Of a stretch of 64,000 bases of DNA, positions 18,876 to 30,119 are shown piece after piece; position 1 is the first letter of the stretch; the number at the start of each line of letters is the position of its first letter. Under the pieces are notes generated by a model. It was not told the DNA's origin, did not search any database, and worked only from the letters and a program-made list of their open reading frames with translations. Position numbers and translations under genes: made by a program. This DNA is from Yersinia intermedia (GTDB taxonomy: Bacteria; Pseudomonadota; Gammaproteobacteria; Enterobacterales; Enterobacteriaceae). Location: NCBI RefSeq assembly GCF_900635455.1, contig NZ_LR134116.1, positions 2,046,001 through 2,110,000 on the forward strand. The letters are read 5' to 3'.

Positions 18876-19847
18876 CTATTTATTAAGTTTGCTGATTAAA
18901 TCCATCATCTTGAGCCGGCTATCCGAAGACACTTTCCGAACTTCCAGCTCAATACCACGGGCATTTAATTTATTAAAAGCTTCAATATCTTTTTCATCAA
19001 CGGAGACCGCATTATTCACCTGGGTTTTACCCTGACGGAATGCCATACCACCGATATTGACTGACTTGATGTCTACACCACCTTCAACCATACGGACTAC
19101 GTCAGTTGGGTTGGTAAATAACAACATGACCCGATCTTTGGCATATTGCGGGTTGTTATATACGCGGATTGCTTTTTCAACATCAACGACGTGCGCCGTT
19201 ACACCGGGAGGAGCAACTTGCTTCAACAACGTACTGCGCATTTTGTCAGCAGCAACTTCGTCGCTGACAACAATAATGCGGTTTACGTTAGTTTCTTTGG
19301 TCCAACGGGTGGCGACCTGACCATGTATTAAGCGGTCATCAATACGCGCCAACCCAATCTTCATGTGATCATCTGGGCCTAAAGCGACGGCTGGGGCCGT
19401 GACCTTACGTACAGCGGCAGGTGGTTGCGGAGCGGTAGCCACATCAGGTTCGACAGTTTTTAATGCTTTAACCCCCTCACGGCCAGTTTGTACCGCGATT
19501 TTGACCAATTCAGCAAATGACGGTTTATCATCACGGGCCATAAAGGTCTCAACCATCATCGGGATATTAACCCCCGCTACAACCTCATAATTTTCTTTAT
19601 CGGTAACAATACGGCTGGCAGCGTTAAACGGGCTACCACCCCAGGTATCAACCAGGAATAGGACACCACTGCTGGTATCAAGCCCGGTCAACTTAGCGTT
19701 GTATTTCTCAATCAACGTTTCGGCATTCTCACCTGGAACGAAATCGATATAAGCGACGTTGTCTTGTGCGCCTAAAATCATTTCGGCTGTTTTCAGCAGT
19801 TGTTCTGCCGCAGCCCCATGTGTGCCAATGATAATAGCTATACTCAC
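18876..19847 (-). CDS. manX: Mannose PTS component IIAB (ManX)
   Basis: A 323-residue cytosolic phosphotransfer protein. Domain IIA (residues 1-130) carries the HPr-accepting His10 (GTHG). An Ala/Pro-rich linker (about 131-157) leads to domain IIB with His175 (RLIHGQ), which passes phosphate to sugar bound in ManYZ. It is the first gene of manXYZ. The 91-base gap to manY holds no visible gene. Confidence 0.95.
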   Translation of the reverse strand: MSIAIIIGTHGAAAEQLLKTAEMILGAQDNVAYIDFVPGENAETLIEKYNAKLTGLDTSSGVLFLVDTWGGSPFNAASRIVTDKENYEVVAGVNIPMMVETFMARDDKPSFAELVKIAVQTGREGVKALKTVEPDVATAPQPPAAVRKVTAPAVALGPDDHMKIGLARIDDRLIHGQVATRWTKETNVNRIIVVSDEVAADKMRSTLLKQVAPPGVTAHVVDVEKAIRVYNNPQYAKDRVMLLFTNPTDVVRMVEGGVDIKSVNIGGMAFRQGKTQVNNAVSVDEKDIEAFNKLNARGIELEVRKVSSDSRLKMMDLISKLNK

Positions 19848-20619
19848 TCGCTACCCCCTTTGTTAACTCAGAATTGAGTCCTAACACGTAACAGACAACC
19901 CAGTAATCACCCACAGCACTTCGGTATACATTGAATCTATTATGATAGTCACAATATCAGCGTACTGCTGATGATTTATTCGCAACACAAATGAATCGAT
20001 TCAGGTAGACCACGTAATGTTGTTGGATGTGATTTATTTTAGTCAGTGAAAAAATAAATTATGTGACGCTGTTCATTTATTCGGACATGTTATGAATGAT
20101 TTAGCCTACTTGAACGATTAATCAGCAACTATATAAGCGATATTGATGTATTCGATTAGGCTACTCGCTCCATATCAGCGTTTTTGTGTTAACTACTTGC
20201 GTAATCGGTATAAAAAATGATGCATAGCCATTTTTTAGCTTAGGATAAATTTCAGGTATAGAAAAATAGAATTGGGCTGATGATGAGTATTAACGCCATT
20301 AGATGACGGTTTATCGTGGGCCAGATAATAAATCTCACTATGCTGATAAAAAAAATCCTGATAAAGTTAACGGCTCTATTAATTGTCAGGAGTTAAGGGC
20401 CTCAGCTCTCCCTATGGACTGTCACCGAAGTTACTGTTTCTTTAGCGTTAATACCCAACCAGTGGGTTTAAATCTGGTTACTCAATCACGCACGCTTGCT
20501 GCGTATAATCTCACCCAATCTTTCTACGTATCTATACTGACAACCGTGTTACGGCGCTTTGCTGTACCTGTTGCGGTGCGTTCATCATCTAAATCGTGTT
20601 CTTATTTTCGGAGTCTGAC
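19848..20619. other. Divergent promoter region between manX and yoaE
   Basis: No gene seen. A CRP-like half-palindrome TGTGACGCTGTTCATT (20062-20077) matches only one arm well. The region should hold both promoters. Confidence 0.35.
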
Positions 20620-22164
20620 ATGGAATTTCTAATGGACCCCTCAATCTGGGCAGGGTTATTTACACTGGTGGTGCTAGAAATTGTTCTGGGTATTGATAAC
20701 CTGGTATTCATTGCCATTCTGGCCGATAAGCTGCCGCCTAAACAAAGAGACAAAGCACGTATCATCGGCTTGTCACTTGCGCTGATCATGCGCCTGGGGC
20801 TGCTGTCGGTCATTTCTTGGATGGTTACGCTGACGACACCACTGTTTAGTGTCGGCAGTTTTAGTTTCTCAGGGCGAGATTTGATTTTGCTGGTGGGGGG
20901 GCTATTTTTGCTATTTAAAGCCACCACCGAGCTGCATGAACGGCTGGAGGGTAACCAGCACGATGACAGTGCCAATCGAGGCTATGCCAGTTTCTGGGCG
21001 GTAGTGGCGCAGATTGTGGTGCTGGATGCCGTCTTCTCACTGGATGCCGTTATTACTGCCGTGGGGATGGTTAACGACTTGGCGATTATGATGACTGCGG
21101 TTGTCATTGCCATGGGCGTGATGTTGTTGGCATCGAAAACACTGACCCGGTTTGTGAACGCCCACCCTACGGTGGTGGTGCTGTGCCTGAGCTTCTTGTT
21201 GATGATTGGCCTGAGCCTGATTGCTGAAGGCTTTGGTTTCCACATTCCGAAAGGCTATCTGTACGCAGCCATTGGCTTCTCTATTCTGATTGAGCTGTTT
21301 AACCAGATTGCGCGCCGTAACTTCATTAAGCATGAGTCACGTTTGCCAAGGCGTCAGCGCACGGCTGAAGCGATCATCCGTTTGATGGGGGGGCGTCAAC
21401 AGCAGGAGCCACAAAATGGTAACCCGCAGCAGGTGGCTCCAACCGAAGCATTTGCTGAAGAAGAGCGCTATATGATAAGTGGTGTGCTGACATTGGCATC
21501 CCGCTCAATGCGTAGCGTGATGACACCTCGTACTGAGATATCCTGGGTCGATTGTAATCGCTCACAAGAGGAGATCCGCGAGCAACTATTAGATACGCCA
21601 CACAGTTTGTTCCCGGTTTGTCGTGATTCGTTGGATCAGATAATCGGTGTGGTGCGAGCCAAAGATCTGTTAGTTGCCATCGAGCGAGGTGATTCCATTT
21701 GTGAGTTTGCGGCGACGACACCACCGATTGTGGTGCCAGATACTATGGACGTGATTAATCTGCTGGGAGTATTACGCAAAGCAAAAGGTCGCTTAGTGGT
21801 GGTGAACGACGAGTTTGGTGTCGTTCAGGGGCTGGTAACACCTCTTGACGTGCTGGAAGCGATTGCTGGTGAGTTCCCGGATGAAGATGAAACCCCTGAC
21901 ATTATCACTGACGGTGATGGTTGGTTGGTGAAAGGGGGGGCGGATTTACACTCGCTGGAACAGGCTCTGGACTGTCAGGAACTGGTAAGCCCGACCGCTG
22001 ATTACGCTTCACTCGCCGGTATGCTGCTGTCTCACTCAGGCCATATGCCAACCGCAGGAGATGTGGTTGAACTGCATAACCTGCGTTTTGAGATTATGGA
22101 AGTTTCAGATTACCGTATCGAATTAGTGCGAATCACCAAACTGAATAACGAACTGGAAGAGTAA
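20620..22164 (+). CDS. yoaE: YoaE, TerC-family membrane protein with CBS and CorC domains
   Basis: A 514-residue inner-membrane protein. A TerC-like domain of about seven membrane segments (residues 10-240) has the acidic motifs [11 protein letters not shown] and [13 protein letters not shown] cytosolic CBS pair (about 300-420, beginning [11 protein letters not shown]) and a CorC/HlyC C-terminal domain (about 430-510) follow. Family members are linked to metal export or metallation of exported proteins. CGGAG at 20609-20613 fits ATG 20620. It is divergent from manX as in E. coli. Confidence 0.9.
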   Translation: MEFLMDPSIWAGLFTLVVLEIVLGIDNLVFIAILADKLPPKQRDKARIIGLSLALIMRLGLLSVISWMVTLTTPLFSVGSFSFSGRDLILLVGGLFLLFKATTELHERLEGNQHDDSANRGYASFWAVVAQIVVLDAVFSLDAVITAVGMVNDLAIMMTAVVIAMGVMLLASKTLTRFVNAHPTVVVLCLSFLLMIGLSLIAEGFGFHIPKGYLYAAIGFSILIELFNQIARRNFIKHESRLPRRQRTAEAIIRLMGGRQQQEPQNGNPQQVAPTEAFAEEERYMISGVLTLASRSMRSVMTPRTEISWVDCNRSQEEIREQLLDTPHSLFPVCRDSLDQIIGVVRAKDLLVAIERGDSICEFAATTPPIVVPDTMDVINLLGVLRKAKGRLVVVNDEFGVVQGLVTPLDVLEAIAGEFPDEDETPDIITDGDGWLVKGGADLHSLEQALDCQELVSPTADYASLAGMLLSHSGHMPTAGDVVELHNLRFEIMEVSDYRIELVRITKLNNELEE

Positions 22165-22281
22165 AACCGGTAATTATCAGATTGCTGAAGTGCCTGGGCC
22201 AACACGCCGTTCAGATCGTAACGGCGTAGGTTTTAAATCTTTGCCCACAGTGCGGTAATTACAGCATTTACCATCAAAGAA

Positions 22282-22303
22282 AAGGGGAGCTTCGGCTCCC
22301 CTT
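22282..22303 (-). terminator. Terminator of sdaA
   Basis: A 9-bp stem closed by a TTCG tetraloop (AAGGGGAGC pairs with GCTCCCCTT). On the minus strand CCCCTTTTCTTT follows, so it mainly serves sdaA, though it also lies after yoaE. Confidence 0.85.
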
Positions 22304-22332
22304 ATTGATCACGCTATTACTTATAAACGAAA

Positions 22333-23697
22333 TTAATTACATTGCACTTTGATAGCCAGACCACCACGGGATGTTTCGCGGTATTTAGCATTCATATCTT
22401 TACCGGTCTCAAACATGGTTTCGATCACTTTATCGAGTGAGACGCGTGGCTCGCTGGTGCGGCGCATCGCCATGCGTGCAGAGTTAATCGCTTTTACTGA
22501 TGCAATGGCATTACGTTCAATACAAGGCACTTGGACCTGACCGGCAACCGGATCACAGGTCAGCCCCAGATTGTGTTCCATGCCAATTTCAGCAGCGATA
22601 CAGACTTGTACTGGGCTGGCACCCAGTAATTCAGCCAGACCTGCGGCTGCCATTGAGCAAGCAACGCCCACTTCACCTTGACAACCTACTTCAGCACCCG
22701 AAATGGAGGCATTCATCTTGTACAAAATGCCCACAGCACCTGATGACAGGAAATAGCGGATAAAGATTTCCGGGGTAACTGGCTCAATAAAGTGGTCGTA
22801 ATAGGCCAAAACTGCGGGGACGATACCGCAAGCGCCGTTGGTTGGCGCGGTAACAACACGCCCGCCTGCCGCATTTTCTTCATTAACCGCCAGTGCAAAC
22901 ATATTGACCCAATCAATCACGTTCATTGGATCACTGGACAGCTTATCGGAAGAGACTAGCAGACGGCGCAATGCGGAGGCGCGGCGCGGCACACGCAGAG
23001 GACCAGGTAATACGCCCTCGGTGTTCAGACCGCGATCAATACAGGCTCGCATGGTCTGCCAGATAGCCGTGAAATAGGCTTCAATCTCTTCTTTGCTGTG
23101 CATCGCCAATTCATTCTGCATCACCATACCGGAGATAGACATACCGGTTTGCTCGCAGTTTGCCAGGATTTCTTCAGCAGAATTAAATGGATAGGGCACG
23201 CTGACAGCATTTACCGCAGCTTTACCGAAATGCTCTTCATCAACGATGAAACCACCACCGATTGAATAATAGGTTTTGCTCAGTACTTTCTCATCACCGG
23301 CGAAGGCGTGGATTTGCATGCCATTTTCGTGCAGTGGCAGATTATCGCTGCGGAACACCATTCCGCCTTCCCGTGGGAAATCGACTTCATGCAACCCATT
23401 GGCGAGCATCAATTTCTGGCGTAATTCCACATCACGGATAAAGGCTGGGATGCTGTCGATATCCACGGTGTCAGGCATATTGCCTGCTAACCCCATAATA
23501 ATGGCGATATCGGTGTGATGACCTTTCCCTGTCAATGATAGTGAGCCGTAAACATCAACGGCAACACGCGTGACAGTTGGCATCAGGCCCTGAGTCACCA
23601 GCAAATCAGCAAACTCCTTGCCGGCTTTCATTGGCCCAACAGTATGAGAGCTGGATGGACCGATACCAATCTTAAACATGTCAAAAACGCTAATCAC
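22333..23697 (-). CDS. sdaA: L-serine dehydratase 1 (SdaA)
   Basis: A 454-residue cytosolic enzyme that deaminates L-serine to pyruvate and ammonia using an oxygen-sensitive 4Fe-4S cluster. [15 protein letters not shown] near the start, [11 protein letters not shown], and cysteines in GVACSMAA and [15 protein letters not shown] are the iron-sulfur serine dehydratase signature. GTG 23697 is the start: AAGGAG lies just before it and the protein then aligns with E. coli SdaA ([13 protein letters not shown]). Confidence 0.95.
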   Translation of the reverse strand: MISVFDMFKIGIGPSSSHTVGPMKAGKEFADLLVTQGLMPTVTRVAVDVYGSLSLTGKGHHTDIAIIMGLAGNMPDTVDIDSIPAFIRDVELRQKLMLANGLHEVDFPREGGMVFRSDNLPLHENGMQIHAFAGDEKVLSKTYYSIGGGFIVDEEHFGKAAVNAVSVPYPFNSAEEILANCEQTGMSISGMVMQNELAMHSKEEIEAYFTAIWQTMRACIDRGLNTEGVLPGPLRVPRRASALRRLLVSSDKLSSDPMNVIDWVNMFALAVNEENAAGGRVVTAPTNGACGIVPAVLAYYDHFIEPVTPEIFIRYFLSSGAVGILYKMNASISGAEVGCQGEVGVACSMAAAGLAELLGASPVQVCIAAEIGMEHNLGLTCDPVAGQVQVPCIERNAIASVKAINSARMAMRRTSEPRVSLDKVIETMFETGKDMNAKYRETSRGGLAIKVQCN

Positions 23698-24278
23698 GCT
23701 ATAACTCCTTAACAACGCATTTTGTTATTCTCAGTGCACATGAATGTCACTGAGAATATCTATATTAAGTATAAGAGTTCTGTGGATAGCAGCAGATAAC
23801 TTCGCATGATAAATACTTATACATGAAGTCTTGCCATCACAGACCCTTGTTAATTTGGGTCCTACTGGTGTTAGCCACATCAATTTAATGCAGCAACAGT
23901 TACATATCACGGTCAATTTAAGGTTATAAAACGCTCTCCGCTTTATAAAAACCGTATTAAATTAACTACATACGGCATCGTCCGGTATTACCACCCATGC
24001 ACTAAGTCGCTAGCAGCTTAGGATGACATCAGTGGCGCTCACTATCAGGTTTTAACCTTACATTTTTAGTGGTTTATAGTGATGAATGTCATTTCACAGA
24101 TATTTCATAACGCTGACAGGCCAGTTTACAGTTTTTTTAAAATGGTTGTGCAGGGAAAATAGAGTAAAAATCGATGTGATGGGGTGATAGGGATCGCTTT
24201 ATGCTGTAATTCAGCTTTTTTAGCCGCAACGCTGTGAAGCGTGTCACTCATTATCCATGTTGGATTTATGGCTTTAGG
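23698..24278. other. Intergenic region between sdaA and nudL
   Basis: About 580 bases containing the sdaA promoter side. No convincing gene, hairpin or repeat was seen; one minus-strand frame of 61 codons (23731-23916) lacks a ribosome binding site. Confidence 0.4.
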
Positions 24279-24857
24279 TTAAATACTCACCTGTTGCGCC
24301 AACCGCCGGATAATCGCCGCCGTTAATCCCCAGACAAACTGGCGCTCATACCAAGAAAGATAGACCCGGTGATTGACACCGCCACGATGGATATCCAGTG
24401 AATAGTAGCGTGAAAGGCTAAGCGCCTCATGTAAGGGCATTTCAAACAGCCCAGCCACCTCTTCTTCATTGGCATGAAAGGCAATATTTGCAGGGATCAA
24501 TCCGACAATAGGGGTAACCTGATAACCACTGGAACTGTCTAATGGCGCCAGTTGCCCGAGGACATGTACAGCCGAAGCAGGGATTGCGACCTCTTCTTGC
24601 GCTTCACGCAGTGCTGTATCAATCAGTGAACTGTCTTCCCGGTCTGCTTTGCCTCCGGGGAAGGCGACCTGACCGGCATGTTTACGCAGATGACTAGAGC
24701 GCCGGGTCAGTAGCAACGTTGGCTCAGGCCGACAAATTATCGGGATTAAAACGGCGGCATGGTGGCTATTGGCCGTAAAGCTGCCTGCTTGGGGCAGTTG
24801 CAGTTGAAACCGGCTGATAAATTCAGACAAAGTGTGCCCGATAAATAATTCACTCAC
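24279..24857 (-). CDS. nudL: CoA pyrophosphatase NudL (Nudix)
   Basis: A 192-residue cytosolic Nudix hydrolase, probably cleaving CoA derivatives or other nucleoside diphosphates. The Nudix box is complete ([20 protein letters not shown], followed by EEV) with its REXXEE core as REAQEE. It follows pabB by 54 bases on the same strand and precedes sdaA, the E. coli order pabB-nudL-sdaA. Confidence 0.9.
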   Translation of the reverse strand: MSELFIGHTLSEFISRFQLQLPQAGSFTANSHHAAVLIPIICRPEPTLLLTRRSSHLRKHAGQVAFPGGKADREDSSLIDTALREAQEEVAIPASAVHVLGQLAPLDSSSGYQVTPIVGLIPANIAFHANEEEVAGLFEMPLHEALSLSRYYSLDIHRGGVNHRVYLSWYERQFVWGLTAAIIRRLAQQVSI

Positions 24858-24911
24858 AGAATGACTCGCTTATAAGTTATGTATTTTCAACCACTGTATA
24901 TTTTCAACCAA

Positions 24912-26297
24912 CTATATATGCTCAACAAACCCAGTATTTTCCAGTTGCGGTAAGATGCGGGCGATTTTATCAAATGTTTCCTGATATTCTGCCTGTTCCT
25001 GGCTATCAGCCACAATTCCTCCACCGGCAGAACAATAGATTTTTCCGTTCTCGGTCAACAGCGTGCGAATAGTGATATTGGTGTCCATCGTGCCACAGCA
25101 ACTAATATAGCCAATGTTGCCGCAATAGGCATTCCGTCGGTGTGGCTCCAGTTGCTCAATGATCTCCATGGCACGAATCTTCGGTGCTCCGGTTATTGAG
25201 CCACCGGGGAAGCAGGCTCGGAGCAGCGTAGTCGCTGGGCATTCAGCAGGTAGGGTCGCGGTAATGGTACTCACCAAATGATGTACCGCTGGGAAAGGCT
25301 CAACGACAAACAACTCAGGCACCCGCATGCTACCCGGTTGCGCCACACGGCCAATATCGTTGCGTAGCAGATCCACTATCATCAAGTTCTCTGCCCGATC
25401 TTTCGGTGAGTTAGCCAACCGTTCAGCCTGCAAGCGGTCCTGCTCAGGATGGTCCAAACGTGGTAGTGTGCCCTTGATGGGGCGGGTCTGAATCTGATGG
25501 TTTTCCAACCATAAAAAACGCTCCGGCGAGACACTCAATATGGCGTTTTGTGGCAAGCGGATAAAGGCCGAAAACGGTGCGCGATTGCTGCGGCTCAACG
25601 ACAGAAAGGCTTGCCATTCATCACCTTGATATTTAGCGCTGAATCTTTGTGCCAGATTAATTTGATAACAGTCACCACTGTGCAGGTATTCTTGAATCTG
25701 GCGGAATTTTTCGCCATATTCCTCCCGCGACATATTGGCCTGCCAAGGGCTGGTCAGCGTAAATGGCCGCGCAACTTCAGGCATTTTTTGTTGCTGTAAC
25801 CACAATAGGCGTTGCTCTGCATCCCCGTGGCACACCAGCGTTAGCTTTTGCAGATGATGGTCCGCAATCAGCGCCCAGTCATACAAGCCGACCGCCATAT
25901 CCGGTAATGCGATATCTTGCTCGGCCAGTGCAGGCAATGTCTCAACCCGGCGGCCCAGATCATAACCAAATACCCCCAATGCGCCCCCCAGAAATGGCAG
26001 GTCAGGGTGTGATGGCATTGGTAAGGCGAATTTATCGAGCTGCTGCTGTAATAAAGAGAAGGGATCTGCCGGGGAGCAGACTCGGCCTTGCGCGCTGATT
26101 ATCTCCGTTTGCTCGCCTCGGGTGGTGAGTGTTACCTGTGGGTCAGCGACCAATATGTCAAAACGATTATGGGCATGTTCTGCGAATCCCGAATGCAGCA
26201 GCATTGCCCAGCTTTGATTGGCAAGTGGGGCAAATTGTCGGAGCAGGGCGTCTGGCTGATAAGGCAAGGCTTTGATGGTCAGGGATTTCACACTCAT
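24912..26297 (-). CDS. pabB: Aminodeoxychorismate synthase component I (PabB)
   Basis: A 461-residue cytosolic enzyme that converts chorismate and PabA-delivered ammonia to 4-amino-4-deoxychorismate in folate synthesis. The C-terminal chorismate-binding domain shows PIKGT (the Lys nucleophile of PabB-type enzymes), MIVDLLRNDIGRV, and GSITGAPKIRAMEII. Divergent from yoaH as in E. coli. Confidence 0.94.
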   Translation of the reverse strand: MSVKSLTIKALPYQPDALLRQFAPLANQSWAMLLHSGFAEHAHNRFDILVADPQVTLTTRGEQTEIISAQGRVCSPADPFSLLQQQLDKFALPMPSHPDLPFLGGALGVFGYDLGRRVETLPALAEQDIALPDMAVGLYDWALIADHHLQKLTLVCHGDAEQRLLWLQQQKMPEVARPFTLTSPWQANMSREEYGEKFRQIQEYLHSGDCYQINLAQRFSAKYQGDEWQAFLSLSRSNRAPFSAFIRLPQNAILSVSPERFLWLENHQIQTRPIKGTLPRLDHPEQDRLQAERLANSPKDRAENLMIVDLLRNDIGRVAQPGSMRVPELFVVEPFPAVHHLVSTITATLPAECPATTLLRACFPGGSITGAPKIRAMEIIEQLEPHRRNAYCGNIGYISCCGTMDTNITIRTLLTENGKIYCSAGGGIVADSQEQAEYQETFDKIARILPQLENTGFVEHI

Positions 26298-26471
26298 GAG
26301 TCACTATTCTTTTCTTTCGGATAGACATATTTGGGTGGCGTGATGATGCGTTCGCAACGGGCCGTCGGGAAGATTAACATAAATTGGCTGGCGGGTCGTA
26401 TGGGGCAGTCAATTCACCGCAGACCTGAATAAACAGGTATACTTAATCAATTATATGTTGGAGATAAATCA

Positions 26472-26729
26472 ATGCTAGCGGGTATGCCTTCACTTTCCCA
26501 TGAGGAACAGCAAGAAGCTGTCGAACGTATTCACAAATTCATGTCGGAAGGTATGAGCAGTGGTGAAGCGATTGCATTGGTGGCCGCAGAGATTCGTGAG
26601 CGGCACCAAGATGATCCACAAGCCATGGCTATCTTTGAAGATACTGATTTTGATGATCATGATGAGTCTGATTATCGTCGTGATAACGAGCAAGATGCGG
26701 ATGAGATTGAAGACCCGTATGAGGGGTAA
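26472..26729 (+). CDS. yoaH: YoaH (UPF0181) with acidic extension
   Basis: An 85-residue cytosolic protein. Residues 1-50 ([19 protein letters not shown] and [14 protein letters not shown]) match YoaH. E. coli YoaH is about 59 residues; here residues 55-85 form a strongly acidic Asp/Glu tail. GGAG lies 9 bases before the ATG. Function is unknown. A terminator follows. Confidence 0.9.
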   Translation: MLAGMPSLSHEEQQEAVERIHKFMSEGMSSGEAIALVAAEIRERHQDDPQAMAIFEDTDFDDHDESDYRRDNEQDADEIEDPYEG

Positions 26730-26756
26730 CCCATTCATCACGCTTAATTAAAAATA

Positions 26757-26790
26757 TTAAACCCGCCGTTAATTGGCGGGTTTTTTTATG
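26757..26790 (+). terminator. Terminator after yoaH
   Basis: ACCCGCC (26761-26767) pairs with GGCGGGT (26775-26781), flanked by A and T runs. It lies between the convergent yoaH and purT genes. Confidence 0.85.
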
Positions 26791-26816
26791 GGATAACCAG
26801 ATGAACGGACTGGCGG

Positions 26817-27995
26817 TTACCCACTGACCACGACAGCCCCTGCGGCTCGTTTCGCCACGTTGACGGCGGTGGTGATATCATCAGCGACTGCCAATGCTAC
26901 CCCCAGGCGCCGTTTACCAGCAATGTCAGGTTTACCAAATAAGCGAATCTGCGTATCGCCAGCCAAAGCTACTTCTAAGCCATGGTAAGCAATATTCTGG
27001 CTAGTCAATTCAGGTAAAATAACCGCTGAAGCGGCCGCGCCATATTGGCGAATAGTGCCAATCGGGAGGCCAAGAAATGCCCGGACATGTAATGCGAACT
27101 CAGACATATTCTGCGAAATTAACGTTACCATACCGGTATCGTGCGGGCGCGGTGATACTTCACTGAAAATAACCTCATCACCGCAAACAAATAATTCCAC
27201 ACCAAATAAACCATAACCGCCGAGAGCGTTCACCACCTGAGAAGCGATCTCTTTTGCGCGCGCCAATGCGGTCTCACTCATCGCCTGTGGCTGCCAGGAC
27301 TCGCGGTAATCACCATCTTCTTGACGGTGACCAATAGGCGCACAGAAATGAATGCCATCAACAGCATTGATTGTCAGCAGGGTAATTTCAAAATCAAAAC
27401 GGACCAAGCCTTCGACAATTACTCGACCACCGCCGGCGCGGCCACCTTGTTGGGCATAATCCCAGGCAGTTTTAAGTTGACCTGCATTGCGGATCAGACT
27501 TTGGCCTTTACCGGAAGAACTCATTACTGGCTTAACGATACAGGGATAACCCACTTCACTGACGGCCTGGCGGAATGCGCTATCAGTGTCGGCGAAACGG
27601 TAACTAGAGGTTGGCAATTGCAGGGTTTCTGCCGCTAAACGGCGAATACCTTCACGGTTCATCGTCAGCCGTGTTGCCTCTGCGCAAGGCACGACCCGTT
27701 GGCCCATTTTCTCTAGCTCAACCAACATGTCGGTGGCAATAGCTTCTATTTCCGGCACGATATAGTGCGGTTTTTCCTGTTCGACCAACTGTTTCAGCGC
27801 CAAGCCGTCCAACATATTGATGACATGGCTGCGATGGGCAACATGCATGGCGGGGGCATCTGCATAGCGGTCAACGGCAATCACTTCCAGCCCCAGTCTT
27901 TGGCATTCGATAGCCACTTCTTTACCCAACTCGCCAGAGCCAAGCAACATGACACGGGTAGCGCTTGGGCGCAGAGCGGTTCCAATAGTCAGCAT
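26817..27995 (-). CDS. purT: Formate-dependent phosphoribosylglycinamide formyltransferase (PurT)
   Basis: A 392-residue ATP-grasp enzyme that uses formate and ATP to formylate GAR in purine synthesis. The N-terminal nucleotide-binding motif [16 protein letters not shown], the ATP-grasp stretch [15 protein letters not shown] and the metal site [20 protein letters not shown] are visible. A PurR operator lies 87 bases upstream. Confidence 0.95.
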   Translation of the reverse strand: MLTIGTALRPSATRVMLLGSGELGKEVAIECQRLGLEVIAVDRYADAPAMHVAHRSHVINMLDGLALKQLVEQEKPHYIVPEIEAIATDMLVELEKMGQRVVPCAEATRLTMNREGIRRLAAETLQLPTSSYRFADTDSAFRQAVSEVGYPCIVKPVMSSSGKGQSLIRNAGQLKTAWDYAQQGGRAGGGRVIVEGLVRFDFEITLLTINAVDGIHFCAPIGHRQEDGDYRESWQPQAMSETALARAKEIASQVVNALGGYGLFGVELFVCGDEVIFSEVSPRPHDTGMVTLISQNMSEFALHVRAFLGLPIGTIRQYGAAASAVILPELTSQNIAYHGLEVALAGDTQIRLFGKPDIAGKRRLGVALAVADDITTAVNVAKRAAGAVVVSG

Positions 27996-28081
27996 AGTTA
28001 GGTACCTACATCAGTGGGAGAGTTGCACATTAATTTGTTGTACGATCAATTTTACGGGCATTAGTATACGGCAAAATAGCA

Positions 28082-28097
28082 ACGAAAACGATTGCGT
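28082..28097 (-). promoter_or_regulatory. PurR operator of purT
   Basis: ACGAAAACGATTGCGT matches the PurR consensus palindrome ACGCAAACGTTTGCGT at 14 of 16 positions and lies in the purT promoter region. Confidence 0.75.
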
Positions 28098-28270
28098 ATC
28101 TAACGGATGGCTGTGAGGCGATATCGATATATGCGCAGCGCATTGCGTTTTTGGACTGTTTTTACGGTTTAATTCCGGCAATGGACTCATTTCTGGTATT
28201 ATCGCGCCAAAATCTTGCGCTTGCCTTCAGGCCATCGCTGCCATTCCATCCAGTTATAAGAGTTACTGCC

Positions 28271-29653
28271 GTGAGCACAACTTCCTTTTCTTCCCTGGCG
28301 CTGCCTACTGAGCAGTTGTCCAATCTTAATGAACTTGGCTATACCGAGATGACACCGGTACAGGCTGCGGCTTTACCGGCAATCCTCAACGGGCAGGATG
28401 TCCGTGCGAAAGCCAAAACCGGCAGTGGAAAAACTGCGGCATTCGGTATTGGTTTACTAGATAAAATTGCGGTCGGGGAGTTTGTTACCCAAGCATTGGT
28501 ACTGTGCCCGACCCGTGAATTGGCTGATCAGGTCAGCAAAGAGTTGCGCCGCTTGGCCCGTTTCACGCAAAACATTAAAATACTGACCTTATGCGGTGGC
28601 CAACCGATGGGGCATCAATTGGATTCACTGGTGCATGCGCCACACATTGTTGTGGGCACGCCGGGGCGTATTCAAGAGCATTTGCGCAAGAAAACACTGG
28701 TACTGGACGATCTTAAGATTCTGGTATTGGATGAGGCTGATCGCATGCTGGATATGGGCTTTACCGATGCCATCGACGATGTCATTGCCTATACTCCGCC
28801 ACAGCGCCAAACTCTGCTGTTCTCGGCCACCTATCCGGTCGGCATTGAACGAATCAGTGCCCGAGTCCAGCGCCAACCAATCAATGTTGAAGTTGATGAT
28901 GGCGATGAAGTACCCGCTATTGAGCAGGTGTTCTTTGAAACCACTCGCGAAAAACGTTTGCCGTTGTTGATATCAGTCCTCAGTCACTATCAGCCGAGTT
29001 CTTGTGTGGTTTTCTGTAACACCAAGAAAGATTGCCAGAGCGTCTATGAAGCATTGGAATCTCGTGGAATCAGTGTGTTGGCTTTACACGGTGACTTAGA
29101 ACAACGTGACCGTGATCAAGTGCTGGTGCGTTTTGCCAACCGCAGTTGTCGTGTGCTGGTAGCAACCGATGTCGCGGCCCGAGGCTTGGATATTAAAGAT
29201 CTGGCGCTGGTAGTTAACTTTGAGCTGGCCTTTGACCCAGAGGTTCATGTGCACCGTATTGGTCGTACTGGTCGGGCAGGGATGAGTGGTCTGGCGGTTA
29301 GCTTGTGTACACCACAAGAGATGTCCCGTGCTCATGCCATTGAAGATTATCTGCAAATAAAACTGAAATGGACCCCGGCAGAACCGGTGAGCCGCAGTGC
29401 TAATGCGATGCTGGAGCCAGAAATGGTCACGTTATGCATTGATGGTGGGCGCAAAGCAAAAATTCGCCCAGGTGATATTCTGGGTGCTTTAACCGGTGAA
29501 GCCGGTCTGACCGCCGCTGATGTCGGTAAGATTGATATGTTCCCGGTTCATGCCTATGTTGCCATCCGTAAAGCCAGTGCCAAACGTGCCTTACAGCAAT
29601 TACAACAAGGCAAGATTAAAGGCAAAAACTGCAAATCCCGTTTATTGAAATAA
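28271..29653 (+). CDS. dbpA: ATP-dependent RNA helicase DbpA
   Basis: A 460-residue DEAD-box helicase that acts on 50S ribosome assembly through hairpin 92 of 23S rRNA. Motifs in order: AKTGSGKT (I), PTRELA (Ia), DEADRMLDMGF (II), SAT (III), HRIGRTGRAG (VI), then the C-terminal RNA-binding domain (CIDGGRKAKIRPGDILGALT). GTG 28271 is the start since the E. coli N-terminus aligns there; the frame extends 40 codons upstream without support. Confidence 0.93.
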   Translation: MSTTSFSSLALPTEQLSNLNELGYTEMTPVQAAALPAILNGQDVRAKAKTGSGKTAAFGIGLLDKIAVGEFVTQALVLCPTRELADQVSKELRRLARFTQNIKILTLCGGQPMGHQLDSLVHAPHIVVGTPGRIQEHLRKKTLVLDDLKILVLDEADRMLDMGFTDAIDDVIAYTPPQRQTLLFSATYPVGIERISARVQRQPINVEVDDGDEVPAIEQVFFETTREKRLPLLISVLSHYQPSSCVVFCNTKKDCQSVYEALESRGISVLALHGDLEQRDRDQVLVRFANRSCRVLVATDVAARGLDIKDLALVVNFELAFDPEVHVHRIGRTGRAGMSGLAVSLCTPQEMSRAHAIEDYLQIKLKWTPAEPVSRSANAMLEPEMVTLCIDGGRKAKIRPGDILGALTGEAGLTAADVGKIDMFPVHAYVAIRKASAKRALQQLQQGKIKGKNCKSRLLK

Positions 29654-29703
29654 TGACACGAGGGGGCGATGACGGTTGCATCCTCCCGATAACTCGCATT
29701 ATA

Positions 29704-29719
29704 CTGTATGCATATACAG
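29704..29719 (+). promoter_or_regulatory. LexA (SOS) box of yebG
   Basis: CTGTATGCATATACAG is a perfect palindrome that fits the LexA consensus CTG-N10-CAG, 41 bases before the yebG start. Confidence 0.88.
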
Positions 29720-29759
29720 TTGCTTGTGGGCGTGAAAGAAATGAAAAGGACATACAACA

Positions 29760-30080
29760 ATGGCCGTTGAAATAAAATTCGTCGTAGTGAGACAGGGTGA
29801 GGAAAAAATGACATTCACAACCAAAAAAGAAGCCGATGCCTACGATAAAATGCTGGATTTGGCTGACAATTTGTCTGAGTGGCTGTCATTGGCTCCCTTA
29901 ACCCTTGAAGAAGATCAACGTGAGGCGCTGAGTTTCTTCCTGGCAGAAAATAAAGATGCTTTAGGGCAAATTCTTCGTGGTGCTAACCCTGCGACTCCTG
30001 TCGATGGGCAAGCAAAACTGAAAGCGGAAAAGAATGTGCCAGAGAAAAAAAACAAATCTGAAGAAAATCAAGCGGCTTAA
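29760..30080 (+). CDS. yebG: YebG, SOS-inducible DNA-damage protein
   Basis: A 106-residue protein. AVEIKFVVVRQGEEKMTFTT and KKEADAYDKMLDLADNL match E. coli YebG; the tail (from about residue 80) is Lys/Glu-rich and variable. A LexA box lies directly upstream, so SOS induction is expected. Molecular role is unknown. Confidence 0.92.
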   Translation: MAVEIKFVVVRQGEEKMTFTTKKEADAYDKMLDLADNLSEWLSLAPLTLEEDQREALSFFLAENKDALGQILRGANPATPVDGQAKLKAEKNVPEKKNKSEENQAA

Positions 30081-30119
30081 TTTGCCAACTTTCAGCAGAA
30101 AGTGAAAAAGGGATCTAAA

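Noticed and set aside
20062..20077. CRP site upstream of manX
   Set aside because: Only one half (TGTGA) matches well, and its position relative to a promoter is unclear.
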